NCBI RefSeq assembly: GCF_020554845.1
Contig: NZ_JAJCIA010000010.1
Coordinates: 1 to 64,000, forward strand
Length of the DNA: 64,000 nucleotides
Origin: Blautia faecis
GTDB lineage: Bacteria; Bacillota; Clostridia; Lachnospirales; Lachnospiraceae
Direction: 5' to 3'
Part shown: piece by piece, positions 56,378-64,000 of the stretch
How positions within the stretch are numbered: the stretch's first letter is position 1
Layout of the letters: the number at the start of each line of letters is the position of its first letter
The notes under the pieces: generated by a model
The model's input: the letters and a program-made list of their open reading frames with translations, nothing else
Told to the model about the DNA's origin: nothing
Databases searched by the model: none
Program-made: the position numbers and the translations under genes

Positions 56378-58024
56378 TTACTGCTGTGTAGTAGTATCAG
56401 CTGTGCCTTCGGTTGTAGTTCCATCTGCTGCAGTGGTATCTGTCGCAGCCTGTGTCTCAGATGCTACTGTACCTGGCTCGGTCACAGCTTCTGTGGAGGT
56501 GCTGTCAGTGCTTGTGCTTCCACTAACCGGTGCATCAGCCTCATCCTGCGTTACCACCTCGCCGTTGCGAACCTTTTCCATAAGGCTCTTAGCCTTATCA
56601 ACAGTGTTATAATCCGGAACCATAACATATGCCTTCTGGCTCATGGAATATGGCTTCTCAGTAGCACCGGTACCATTTACACTGTAGGAAACGATTGTCC
56701 AGTCGCCGCCGTTGGTAAGCTGCTGCTGAAGGATCTGTGCGATCTCTTCATATGTGATGTTAGTACCGAAGCATCCATCCAGACTGGAAAGAATGGAGGA
56801 ATAGCTGGTAAGGATTTCCGGAGAAAGAGCCTTCTTCACAACACCACGGATAACCTCCATCTGGTTCTTACCACGCTGGCGGTCACCCTCCTGGAATGCG
56901 TAACGCTCTCTTGCAAAGATAAGCGCCTGCTCACCATTCACATAATTCTCACCCTTGTTAAAATGATAACCCAGAATATTCTTGGAATCAAAATCATAAT
57001 CTGAATTAACGGTAATTCCGCCAAGTGCATCGATTACCTTCACAAATCCACCGAAGTTAATTCGGAAGTAATAATTAATGTCAATATCATACAGCATTCC
57101 CAGAGTATCCATACACACATCGATTCCATAAATACCGGCATGTGTCAGCTTATCCGGTGCACCTCCGGAAATAGAAAGCGGTACAAAGTAATCACGAGGT
57201 GTGGAAACCAGCAGGATCTCATGTGTATCTGTATTCACAGTGGCAATAATATTTACATCGCTTCGGCTCTTAGCTGTCATCTCACCTCTGGTATCAATAC
57301 CACTGAGATAGATGGTGTAAACCTTACCGCCATTAGCAGTGGTGATCGGCTCTATAGGGGTGGACTCTTCTGCAGACTGAATTGTGGATTCAACGTCTAC
57401 TGTTCCAACCTCTTTTATCTTGGTGCTGAAATCTGTGTATCCGTCCATATCCTCGTATACACTAAGATATCCGCTGTTCAGAAGCATGGCATTTACTTCA
57501 CCGTTTAGGATTCCGTCAGCAAGCTCGGTCAGACCTGCGTACTCTTTCGTCTGTACCTCTGTGCCGAATTCGCTGTTCAGATGTGCTACAGCGCCATCTG
57601 TGTTCTCACGGTCAAGTGAGGAAAGAATACCATAAGTATATCCGGCAGTTGCCTCAACAGAATCAGCGGCGTCATCGTTCTTTACATAAACAGCCATCTG
57701 TGTGACCTCAGTGGTCTCACCGGAAATATTGCTGATGGCGGATCTTGTCTTATTAATATAGAAACCGCCAAATGCCAGAATGGCAATCATGATCACTGCC
57801 AAAACAGTTCCGCCAATAAAGCGGCCTGTGTATCTGGTATGCCATACCAGCAGCCAGATTATCGCTGCGATCACCGCAAGTACAATGCCGATAATCAGCA
57901 TATAAATGGTGGGAACCATCTTGGTCATTGCCAGAAGTCCCATAAAAACAACAGAAAGCATAATGACGATGATGGTGATCACCGCGCCTGGTATCCAGTC
58001 GTTTCTTCTTCTCCTTCTACTCAT
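56378..58024 (-). CDS. LCP family protein with Thr-rich tail
   Basis: Second LytR-CpsA-Psr ligase, 548 residues. The N-terminus is basic with three membrane helices in the first 95 residues, followed by a linker and the LCP domain from about residue 245 (GKVYTIYLSGIDTRGEMTAK, ILLVSTPRDYFVPL, LGGITVNSDYDF, ALIFARERYAFQEGDRQRGK). The last 50 residues are mostly Thr, Ser, Ala and Glu. AAAAGGAGCTAAAAG precedes the ATG. Likely attaches wall polymers; not in operon with capsule genes. Confidence 0.92.
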   Translation of the reverse strand: MSRRRRRNDWIPGAVITIIVIMLSVVFMGLLAMTKMVPTIYMLIIGIVLAVIAAIIWLLVWHTRYTGRFIGGTVLAVIMIAILAFGGFYINKTRSAISNISGETTEVTQMAVYVKNDDAADSVEATAGYTYGILSSLDRENTDGAVAHLNSEFGTEVQTKEYAGLTELADGILNGEVNAMLLNSGYLSVYEDMDGYTDFSTKIKEVGTVDVESTIQSAEESTPIEPITTANGGKVYTIYLSGIDTRGEMTAKSRSDVNIIATVNTDTHEILLVSTPRDYFVPLSISGGAPDKLTHAGIYGIDVCMDTLGMLYDIDINYYFRINFGGFVKVIDALGGITVNSDYDFDSKNILGYHFNKGENYVNGEQALIFARERYAFQEGDRQRGKNQMEVIRGVVKKALSPEILTSYSSILSSLDGCFGTNITYEEIAQILQQQLTNGGDWTIVSYSVNGTGATEKPYSMSQKAYVMVPDYNTVDKAKSLMEKVRNGEVVTQDEADAPVSGSTSTDSTSTEAVTEPGTVASETQAATDTTAADGTTTEGTADTTTQQ

Positions 58025-58213
58025 CTTTTAGCTCCTTTTTATTTCTTTTGTCATTAAGGGCTGCTGCTTACTTTATAGCCAGCCCCATCAAAAGCATATC
58101 TTATATTTTATACGCTGACAACTGGAAAATCAAGTTAAATAGTGTTATAATACGAAAGATTTATAAAATTTTTTTTATGAAAACGTTATAACTTCCAGGA
58201 CGCGGACAGGAAT

Positions 58214-58324
58214 ATGACGAAATCAACCGTATCCGGCAGGATAAATGTTCGCCAGATGGTTGCAGACCACAATGGGCGGCATGTTATGCAAATATCTTTT
58301 GAATGCAATATTCTGCCAATTTAA
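58214..58324 (+). CDS. Possible small ORF upstream of methyltransferase gene
   Basis: ATG to TAA gives 36 residues (MTKSTVSGRINVRQMVADHN...ISFECNILPI). Its ribosome site is weak and it ends 15 nt before the next start, with TAAGGAGG overlapping its stop. It may be a leader peptide, a decayed gene end, or chance. Confidence 0.25.
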   Translation: MTKSTVSGRINVRQMVADHNGRHVMQISFECNILPI

Positions 58325-58338
58325 GGAGGAATTACAAT

Positions 58339-59220
58339 ATGACAAAACAAGAGTTTCAGGAACTGACACAGAATATTGTTCTTCTGGACGGCGCTACAGG
58401 TTCCAACCTGATGGCTACCGGTATGCCGAAGGGTGTATGCACAGAGGAATGGGTGCTGGCACATAAGGATGTGATCCAGAAGCTTCAGAGAGCTTATATC
58501 GAAGCGGGAAGCAATATTATCTACGCTCCTACTTTTGGCGGCAACCGTGTAAGCCTTACCATGCATGGTCTGCAGGACCGTATGGAGGAGATCAACCGCA
58601 CTCTGGTTTCCTATTCAAGAGAAGTCGCGGATACGGCAGACCATAAGGTTTACGTTGCTGCGGATATTACCACCAGTGGTAAAATGATGGCTCCTGCCGG
58701 GGAGATGACCTATGAGGCAGCTTTCGAAATGTATCAGGAGCAGATTGGAATTCTGAAGGATTCCAGCGTGGATCTGATCGTTGCTGAGACCATGATCAAT
58801 ATCGAAGAGACTCTGGCCGCTGTGGATGCTGCTTCCACAGTTTGCGGGCTGCCGATTATGTGTACCATGACGGTAGACGCAGACGGAAGTATTTTCAGCG
58901 GTGGAAATGCTATCGAGGCTGCTGTTTCCCTGGAGGCTGCAGGTGCAGATGCTGTGGGCGTGAATTGCTCTGTTGGTCCGGATCAGCTGGTTTCTGTTAT
59001 CCGCAATATTAAAGAAAATGTCTCCATCCCGGTCATTGCCAAGCCGAATGCCGGCATGCCGTTCATTGATGATAATGGAAACGCCGTTTATTCCATGAAA
59101 GCGCCGGATTTTGCCAGACATGTGAAAGCTCTGATTGATGCAGGCGCTGGTATTGTAGGGGGCTGCTGCGGTACTACACCGGAATATATCAGGGAAGTGG
59201 CGAAGATGATCGGACGATAA
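58339..59220 (+). CDS. Homocysteine S-methyltransferase family protein
   Basis: Zn-dependent methyltransferase domain protein of 293 residues, equal to the first domain of MetH or to MmuM-like stand-alone enzymes. Start at 58339 follows AAGGAGGAATTACA. Visible are LLDGATGSNLMATGMPKGVC at the N-terminus and the Zn ligands VGVNCSVGP and GGCCGTTPEYI. Methyl donor is unknown; no cobalamin-binding domain is encoded beside it. Confidence 0.9.
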   Translation: MTKQEFQELTQNIVLLDGATGSNLMATGMPKGVCTEEWVLAHKDVIQKLQRAYIEAGSNIIYAPTFGGNRVSLTMHGLQDRMEEINRTLVSYSREVADTADHKVYVAADITTSGKMMAPAGEMTYEAAFEMYQEQIGILKDSSVDLIVAETMINIEETLAAVDAASTVCGLPIMCTMTVDADGSIFSGGNAIEAAVSLEAAGADAVGVNCSVGPDQLVSVIRNIKENVSIPVIAKPNAGMPFIDDNGNAVYSMKAPDFARHVKALIDAGAGIVGGCCGTTPEYIREVAKMIGR

Positions 59221-59354
59221 AATACATAAGCCGCTATAGAACGTCACAACTTAGTTGACGCTCAGTAGTGGCTTTTCTTCTTTATCTCCGAAATTCCTCT
59301 GATGCGATATTTTCTCCGATGTTTCTCCGATATTCCCTTCGGAGTATTTTACAC

Positions 59355-60614
59355 TCACTTCACCTTAATTGCCTTCTTCGGGCACATTTCCTGACAGCAG
59401 AAGCATCGAATACACTTCTTATAATCATAAACAGGCGGATTATTTTTGCCATTTCGAAAATCTACTGCTTTTCCAGGCACGGGACAGCTGTTTACACAGA
59501 TTCCACAACGGATACATTTGTCAGGCTCAATGTATGGTTTCTTCTGGAAAATATTCAGAGCCTTGGCAAGCTTTGTCCAGACATTGTTTCGTACTTTCGT
59601 GCGGTCTACGTTGAAATTGGGATTGCCGTATTTTTCTATTAAGGCTTCCATCGAAATCACATTACAAACCACATCAATACCAATCTGCTTTTTATCTACA
59701 GAGACATTTGCATTCTGGTGTTGCTTCTCTCGCCCAGTTATTTCACTTCCTTCATCACGCACTACTGATGCCGAAAGATTCTCCTCAACTACCACAATCT
59801 CAATATTTTCTTCCCTGTAATTTCCCAGTCCCATCTTCTCCCCATGGTAATTGGTAGGAACCATCTCCGGTTTCAGATAAACCAGTCTTGCAAACACACT
59901 GTCCAGTGCCACCGGATCTGTGGACATCAGAATCAGGTTCATGGCTACCGGGTCTCCGGAGCCCGGTCCATTTCCCTCCATTGCAGTGATTCCATCCATA
60001 ATGTAAAGTCTCGGCTTCACATACTGGTTCAGATCAATAAGCATCCGGGCGAAGCTGTCTGCGCTGGGATATTTGGTATGACCAATGGCCTTATTTTTCC
60101 CATATACAAATCCATAGCTGTTCTTCACTGCTCCTGTAATTCGCTCCAGAGCGTGGGTTTTCATTTTGGAAAGAGAAATCACACACTCTGCCTCCAGCAG
60201 TTCTTTCGGAAGGATAAATTCCTTCGCCTGGATACCCTCCGGATTTTCCACACGCACGCCCTTCGTATAGTCAATGGCCGGGATCTGGTACTTTTCCAGA
60301 TAAGTGTCCATTCCGGTGCCCTGAATCACCTGTTTCGTAGTTCCGTGGCCACAGGAATCCGCAAGCACAATATTCTTATAACCTTCCTCACGTAGAATCC
60401 TGGCAAAGGCACCCACCACAACCGGATGCGTGATGACCGCTTTCTCCACTTCTGCTTTTTTCAAAAGATTAGGCTTCAAAAGGATTTTTTCTTCTTTATT
60501 TATAAGGTTGTCCAGACCTCCCAGCTGAGACAGACCATTTTTCATAAGTGTATAAATTCGTTCTTCGTTGTAAGCTTCACAGGGAAGTACAATTACTTTG
60601 CTTTTTGTGTTCAT
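59355..60614 (-). CDS. DUF362 protein with two [4Fe-4S] clusters
   Basis: 419 residues; start at 60614 (MNTKSKVIVLPC) preferred over an upstream ATG, though neither has a strong ribosome site. The DUF362 domain (KILLKPNLLKKAEVEKAVIT, ADSCGHGTTK, SLSKMKTHALERITGAVKN) is followed by a ferredoxin-type tail with CIRCGICVNSCP and CIRCFCCQEMCPKKAI. DUF362 proteins are common in anaerobes; the exact reaction is not established. Confidence 0.9.
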   Translation of the reverse strand: MNTKSKVIVLPCEAYNEERIYTLMKNGLSQLGGLDNLINKEEKILLKPNLLKKAEVEKAVITHPVVVGAFARILREEGYKNIVLADSCGHGTTKQVIQGTGMDTYLEKYQIPAIDYTKGVRVENPEGIQAKEFILPKELLEAECVISLSKMKTHALERITGAVKNSYGFVYGKNKAIGHTKYPSADSFARMLIDLNQYVKPRLYIMDGITAMEGNGPGSGDPVAMNLILMSTDPVALDSVFARLVYLKPEMVPTNYHGEKMGLGNYREENIEIVVVEENLSASVVRDEGSEITGREKQHQNANVSVDKKQIGIDVVCNVISMEALIEKYGNPNFNVDRTKVRNNVWTKLAKALNIFQKKPYIEPDKCIRCGICVNSCPVPGKAVDFRNGKNNPPVYDYKKCIRCFCCQEMCPKKAIKVK

Positions 60615-60752
60615 GTTTCTACCCATATTTTCAAACATACAGCCTGTAATCTGGATCTGCATGTCTGGTGCTCTCGTTTTATTTTGTAATTATTCTGCAA
60701 TGTTTCACACATACATGCACGCCTTAATACAGTCGCAGAGGATAAGCTAAGA

Positions 60753-62453
60753 TCACATTTCTGCGATGCAAACCGCCCTCAGTGCCTTCCGCACTGGCAA
60801 TATACATGCCGGTACCACAGACAATGCATCTACCCCCATCTGCAAAAAAGTCTCCGTCAATCTGGTATCCGCCGCCAGTTCCCCACAGAGACATACTTTG
60901 CAATTCTGCGCGTGTCCTGCATCTACAATCATCTTTATCATTTTCAAAATTGCAGGATGATGATCATCATATTTCTTCTGTAAAAGCGGATTCTGACGAT
61001 CCATGGCCAAGGTGTACTGAGTCAGGTCATTGGTTCCGATTCCCAGAAAGTCCACACGTTTCGCCAGCTCTTCCCCAATCATCACTGCTGCCGGAGTCTC
61101 CATCATAATTCCAGTCCGGATTTCCTTAAATGGTACACCAGCTGCCTTCAGCTCTTCTTTTACTTCCGTCACCAGAGCTTCAACCTCATCCATTTCCTCT
61201 TCCGAACAGATCATAGGGTACATCATCCCCAGATTTCCATACCAGCTTGCACGGTAAATGGCACGGATCTGGGTTTTAAACAGGTTCTTCCGGTCCAGAC
61301 TGAGACGGATTCCGCGATTACCCATGAGAGGGTTGGTTTCTACCGGAATTTCAAGGTAGGAAGCCTGCTTATCAGCCCCGAGATCGGCAGTGCGGATAAC
61401 TACCAGGCGGTCGCCCATAGTCTCAGCAGTTTTTTTATATGCCTGAAAAAGTTCTTCTTCCCCGGGATAATTCTCCCTGCCAAGATACTGGAACTCGCTT
61501 CGCAGCAGTCCGATTCCCTTTGCTCCATAATAAAGGGCGCTGTTTAAATCATCCAGACTGCCAATATTCGCGTAGATTCCCACTTCACGTCCATCTTTCG
61601 TAATATCGCCCTTGTCTTTCAGCTTCAAAAGGGATTCCCGCTCTACCAGATCTGCTTTTCGGCGAATCTCGTATTCTTTTCGTACCTCATTATCCGGCTC
61701 CAGATAGATGGTTCCCGTATATCCGTCAATAATGGCAATGCTGTCTTCCCACTCTTCTTCTGACTGTGGAATCCCAATACCTGTAACACAGGGAATATCC
61801 ATATTTTTCGCAAGGATTGCAGCGTGAGAGGTAGCAGAACCTTTGCGGGTGACAATACCCAGAAGCTTCTCCTTATCCATTTCCATCAGTTCTGCAAGAG
61901 AAAGGGCATCTGCTGCCAGAATGACTGGTTCCTCTCCCAGATCAATTTTGTTCTCATCTTCCCCGAGAATTTCCAGAAGGAGACTGGAGATGCGGCTTAC
62001 ATTGTGGATTCGTTCCTTTATGGTCGGATCGTTCAGCCTGGAAAAAGTACTCTGCATCTCATCTCTTGTGGTCTGCACTGCATAAGCAGCAGTCACCTTT
62101 TCCCCTGTGATCATACTCTGTACCGCACGGAGAAAGCTGCCAGAGCCCAGAAGCTCTGCCTGCTCCAGGATCTGGTTTGTTCCATTTTCCCCATTCACTT
62201 TCACAATTCTATCCAAAGGTTGGGGTTCCATATCCAATTCAGGATCAGCTGTGTCCATTTGCTTTTCTGACATTCTGTCATACTCTTCCTTCAAAGTCTG
62301 CATCACATGCCGACGAGCCACATCAAAATTCTTCAGTTCCTTTTTTACATCATCTGCCTGATGCTGTCGGATCTGATATTCACCTTTCCGATAAAACCTG
62401 ATTTTCCCAATGGCAATCCCCGCAAAGGCGGAAGCTCCCTTGTATATTTCCAT
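60753..62453 (-). CDS. ptsI: PTS enzyme I (PEP-protein phosphotransferase)
   Basis: First enzyme of the sugar phosphotransferase system: takes phosphate from PEP and passes it to HPr. The 566-residue protein has the phospho-His in RKGSATSHAAILAKNMDIPC (about residue 213), the PEP-binding barrel (GIGLLRSEFQYLGR, MGNRGIRLSL, GIGTNDLTQYTLAMDR) and the Cys in CLCGELAAD. ptsH is not adjacent. Confidence 0.96.
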   Translation of the reverse strand: MEIYKGASAFAGIAIGKIRFYRKGEYQIRQHQADDVKKELKNFDVARRHVMQTLKEEYDRMSEKQMDTADPELDMEPQPLDRIVKVNGENGTNQILEQAELLGSGSFLRAVQSMITGEKVTAAYAVQTTRDEMQSTFSRLNDPTIKERIHNVSRISSLLLEILGEDENKIDLGEEPVILAADALSLAELMEMDKEKLLGIVTRKGSATSHAAILAKNMDIPCVTGIGIPQSEEEWEDSIAIIDGYTGTIYLEPDNEVRKEYEIRRKADLVERESLLKLKDKGDITKDGREVGIYANIGSLDDLNSALYYGAKGIGLLRSEFQYLGRENYPGEEELFQAYKKTAETMGDRLVVIRTADLGADKQASYLEIPVETNPLMGNRGIRLSLDRKNLFKTQIRAIYRASWYGNLGMMYPMICSEEEMDEVEALVTEVKEELKAAGVPFKEIRTGIMMETPAAVMIGEELAKRVDFLGIGTNDLTQYTLAMDRQNPLLQKKYDDHHPAILKMIKMIVDAGHAQNCKVCLCGELAADTRLTETFLQMGVDALSVVPACILPVRKALRAVCIAEM

Positions 62454-62735
62454 TTTGTTTCTCCTCTAAAAAACTCATTTATTTCTGTAAATAATAATCA
62501 CACACTGGCGAAGCTTTGTCAATATCCGTGTTGTTCGCTCTGGCCCCGGAAACATATATGTGCAAGCATTCTCCACCTCCAGCGACCTCTCTCCTTTCTC
62601 CGCAGTGCAATCCTGCCCGGTAGGACTTTTCTATTACATAAAAAAAGAGCCTGCACAGTGATTTATCCGTTTTTCTCCCGAATGGTTCACTCACAGGCTC
62701 TTTCCTGATGTTATCCTTTTACTGAATTAATTCAA
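62454..62735. other. Spacer between ptsI and potD with terminator
   Basis: Contains the potD terminator: AAAGAGCCTG (62644-62653) pairs with CAGGCTCTTT (62694-62703), with the U run on the minus strand. The rest is the leader of ptsI; no gene seen. Confidence 0.7.
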
Positions 62736-63764
62736 TTAATCGCAGGCAGCCTTAAACTCAGTCCAGTTCTTATTATACTGTTCCTCAGCTTCCTGACTTA
62801 CATTCTTAATACTCTCACCGCTTGTTACACTGTCCGGAACCACCAGGCTCTCGTCTACCAGCTCGTCTGCTGCCTTGTTGGTGCAGTAGTAACCGATATA
62901 ATTGAAGCACTGTGCAGCAACCTCCGGTCTTAAAATATAATCTACAAACTGGTAAGCTGCATCTGCATTTGGAGCCTCGCTTGGAATAAACATTCCCATA
63001 ACACCGAAGCCAAGACCTTCCTCCGGATAAACCACCTTCAGATCCGGGTTCTCTGCCAGAGCTGCAGTTACCTGGGAGGTGTAAAGGAATGCTACAGAAG
63101 CCTCTCCGTTCAGCAGTGCGTTCTGGGTGTTGTCATCCTGGATCATACGCACATTGGGTGCCAGCTCTACCAGCTTTTCACCAGCTTCTGCAATGGTATC
63201 CACATCTTCTTCATTCATACTCTTACCCATGGTGAGAAGAGCAATGCCGTTGATCACACGGTAGTTGCCGATCAGCGCTATGCTGTCCTCCAGAGACGGA
63301 TCCCACAGATCAGAATAGCCCTTAATGTCAAGATCAACCTCCTCCGGATCGTATACGATCAGCGGAATACCTGCACCATATGGTACGGTGTACTCGTCCT
63401 TCTCATCATAGAACTGTCCCTGATAAAGAGGATTGATGTTTCCCCAATTGGAGATTTTGTCTTTGTCAAGCTTGGTAGCAAGACCCTCTTCCACGATTTT
63501 CTCGAGAATGTAGTCATCTGCGATTACCACATCATAGTCTCCGCCTTTTGCCATGGAAACTTTCTCCAGCATGGTTTCGTCAGTGTCAAAGTTGGAATAT
63601 ACGATCTTACAGCCGGTTTCTTCCTCAAATCCGTCCAGAACCTCCTGCGGGAACATTCCTTCCCAGGTATAGAGGACCAGCTCGGAGTCAGCTGCGTATA
63701 CAGGTGACAGACTGCCACAGATTGCTGTTGCAGCAAGAATTACCGCAAATACCTTTTTCTTCAT
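62736..63764 (-). CDS. potD: Polyamine-type ABC transporter substrate-binding protein
   Basis: Extracytoplasmic binding protein of the spermidine/putrescine PotD family, 342 residues. Start at 63764 follows GGAGAATGATT. A Sec signal peptide ends near SLSPVYAAD. Then LVLYTWEGMFPQEVLDGFEE, DYDVVIADDYI, and the conserved VPYGAGIPLIVYD and SVAFLYTSQV. The absence of a proper lipobox suggests secretion or anchoring by other means. Genes for ATPase and permeases would lie further upstream, outside the window. Confidence 0.88.
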   Translation of the reverse strand: MKKKVFAVILAATAICGSLSPVYAADSELVLYTWEGMFPQEVLDGFEEETGCKIVYSNFDTDETMLEKVSMAKGGDYDVVIADDYILEKIVEEGLATKLDKDKISNWGNINPLYQGQFYDEKDEYTVPYGAGIPLIVYDPEEVDLDIKGYSDLWDPSLEDSIALIGNYRVINGIALLTMGKSMNEEDVDTIAEAGEKLVELAPNVRMIQDDNTQNALLNGEASVAFLYTSQVTAALAENPDLKVVYPEEGLGFGVMGMFIPSEAPNADAAYQFVDYILRPEVAAQCFNYIGYYCTNKAADELVDESLVVPDSVTSGESIKNVSQEAEEQYNKNWTEFKAACD

Positions 63765-63837
63765 AATCATTCTCCTCTTCTTCAAAAACACAGCCGGCTT
63801 CTGCCAGCCACGTTTCCGTTTTTATAAATTTCCATGT

Positions 63838-64000
63838 TTACTCTGCCTTGATCTTCGTCCACAGCTCCGCATATTTCTGCTTGATCTTCGGTTCCTGATA
63901 ACGGAAGATCTCGCTGTTTGGATTTTCAAAATCCGGGATGTAGGAGGAAACGCCCTCATACTCTCCGGTGATCATAGTTTCGTAAACACTCTTTACAGGA
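63838..64000 (-). CDS. C-terminus of a second PotD-like protein (partial)
   Basis: Open reading frame cut by the window edge. The visible 53 residues end KQKYAELWTKIKAE and contain YIPDFENPNSEIFRYQEP, like the end of polyamine-type binding proteins. Tandem binding-protein genes are known in such operons. Confidence 0.65.
   Translation of the reverse strand, partial: PVKSVYETMITGEYEGVSSYIPDFENPNSEIFRYQEPKIKQKYAELWTKIKAE

Noticed and set aside
1..64000. CRISPR array
   Set aside because: No regularly spaced direct repeats were seen anywhere; the only tandem repeat noted is the two-copy 25-mer at 9211-9261.

Overview
The window looks like a chromosomal segment from a low-to-mid GC Gram-positive gut anaerobe of the Lachnospiraceae (Clostridia), quite possibly Blautia or a close relative. 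The evidence is the Firmicutes gene orders plsX-rnc-smc-ftsY and ylxM-ffh-rpsP-khpA-rimM-trmD, consensus SigA-type promoters, strong AGGAGG ribosome sites, an LCP/BY-kinase polysaccharide module and a selenocysteine pair (selC, selB). The species call is inference.

Layout. 0-4 kb: endonuclease IV, an NSS-family Na+ symporter and a CapA-like secreted protein. 4-9 kb: leftward translation/SRP operon ylxM-ffh-rpsP-khpA-rimM-trmD-queA. 8.9-9.2 kb: an unannotated small locus with the full architecture of an Fst-type (type I) toxin-antitoxin. 9.2-18 kb: trpS, ilvA, then ftsY, smc, rnc, plsX. 18.3-20.2 kb: selC and selB. 20.3-27.3 kb: glmS, a polyprenyl-phosphate sugar transferase and, divergently, an exopolysaccharide control module (LCP ligase, chain-length copolymerase, tyrosine kinase, secreted Lys-rich protein). 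27.4-33.1 kb: an accessory scar zone with gene remnants, an AbiE toxin-antitoxin pair between two copies of the glmM 3' end, glmM itself, and a glmS stump. 33.1-52.5 kb: an AT-rich leftward capsule/EPS cluster of about 19 kb (second full glmS, ugd, Wzx flippase, Wzy polymerase, two GT2 enzymes, pyruvyl transferase, a radical SAM protein, a TRADD-N-associated membrane protein, and two Pgl-like initiation modules that have decayed reciprocally). 52.5-55.8 kb: the control end of that cluster, with a GC-rich structured element, a TnpB-family protein that has lost all three RuvC catalytic residues, a 95-nt inverted repeat and a lone tyrosine integrase. 56-64 kb: a second LCP protein, a homocysteine methyltransferase, a DUF362 ferredoxin-like protein, PTS enzyme I and polyamine-type ABC binding proteins.

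How it fits together. GlmS and GlmM supply GlcN-P for UDP-GlcNAc. The Pgl-like dehydratase, aminotransferase and sugar transferase would make and load an amino-dideoxy sugar on undecaprenyl phosphate. The GT2 enzymes extend it, Wzx/Wzy export and polymerise it, the copolymerase/BY-kinase pair sets chain length, and LCP proteins attach the product to the wall. The strongest candidate for a new system is the catalytically dead TnpB with an adjacent structured RNA-like element immediately upstream of the capsule operon: a possible RNA-guided (TldR-like) regulator of capsule expression. The second is the Fst-like toxin with a convergent antisense RNA next to trpS.
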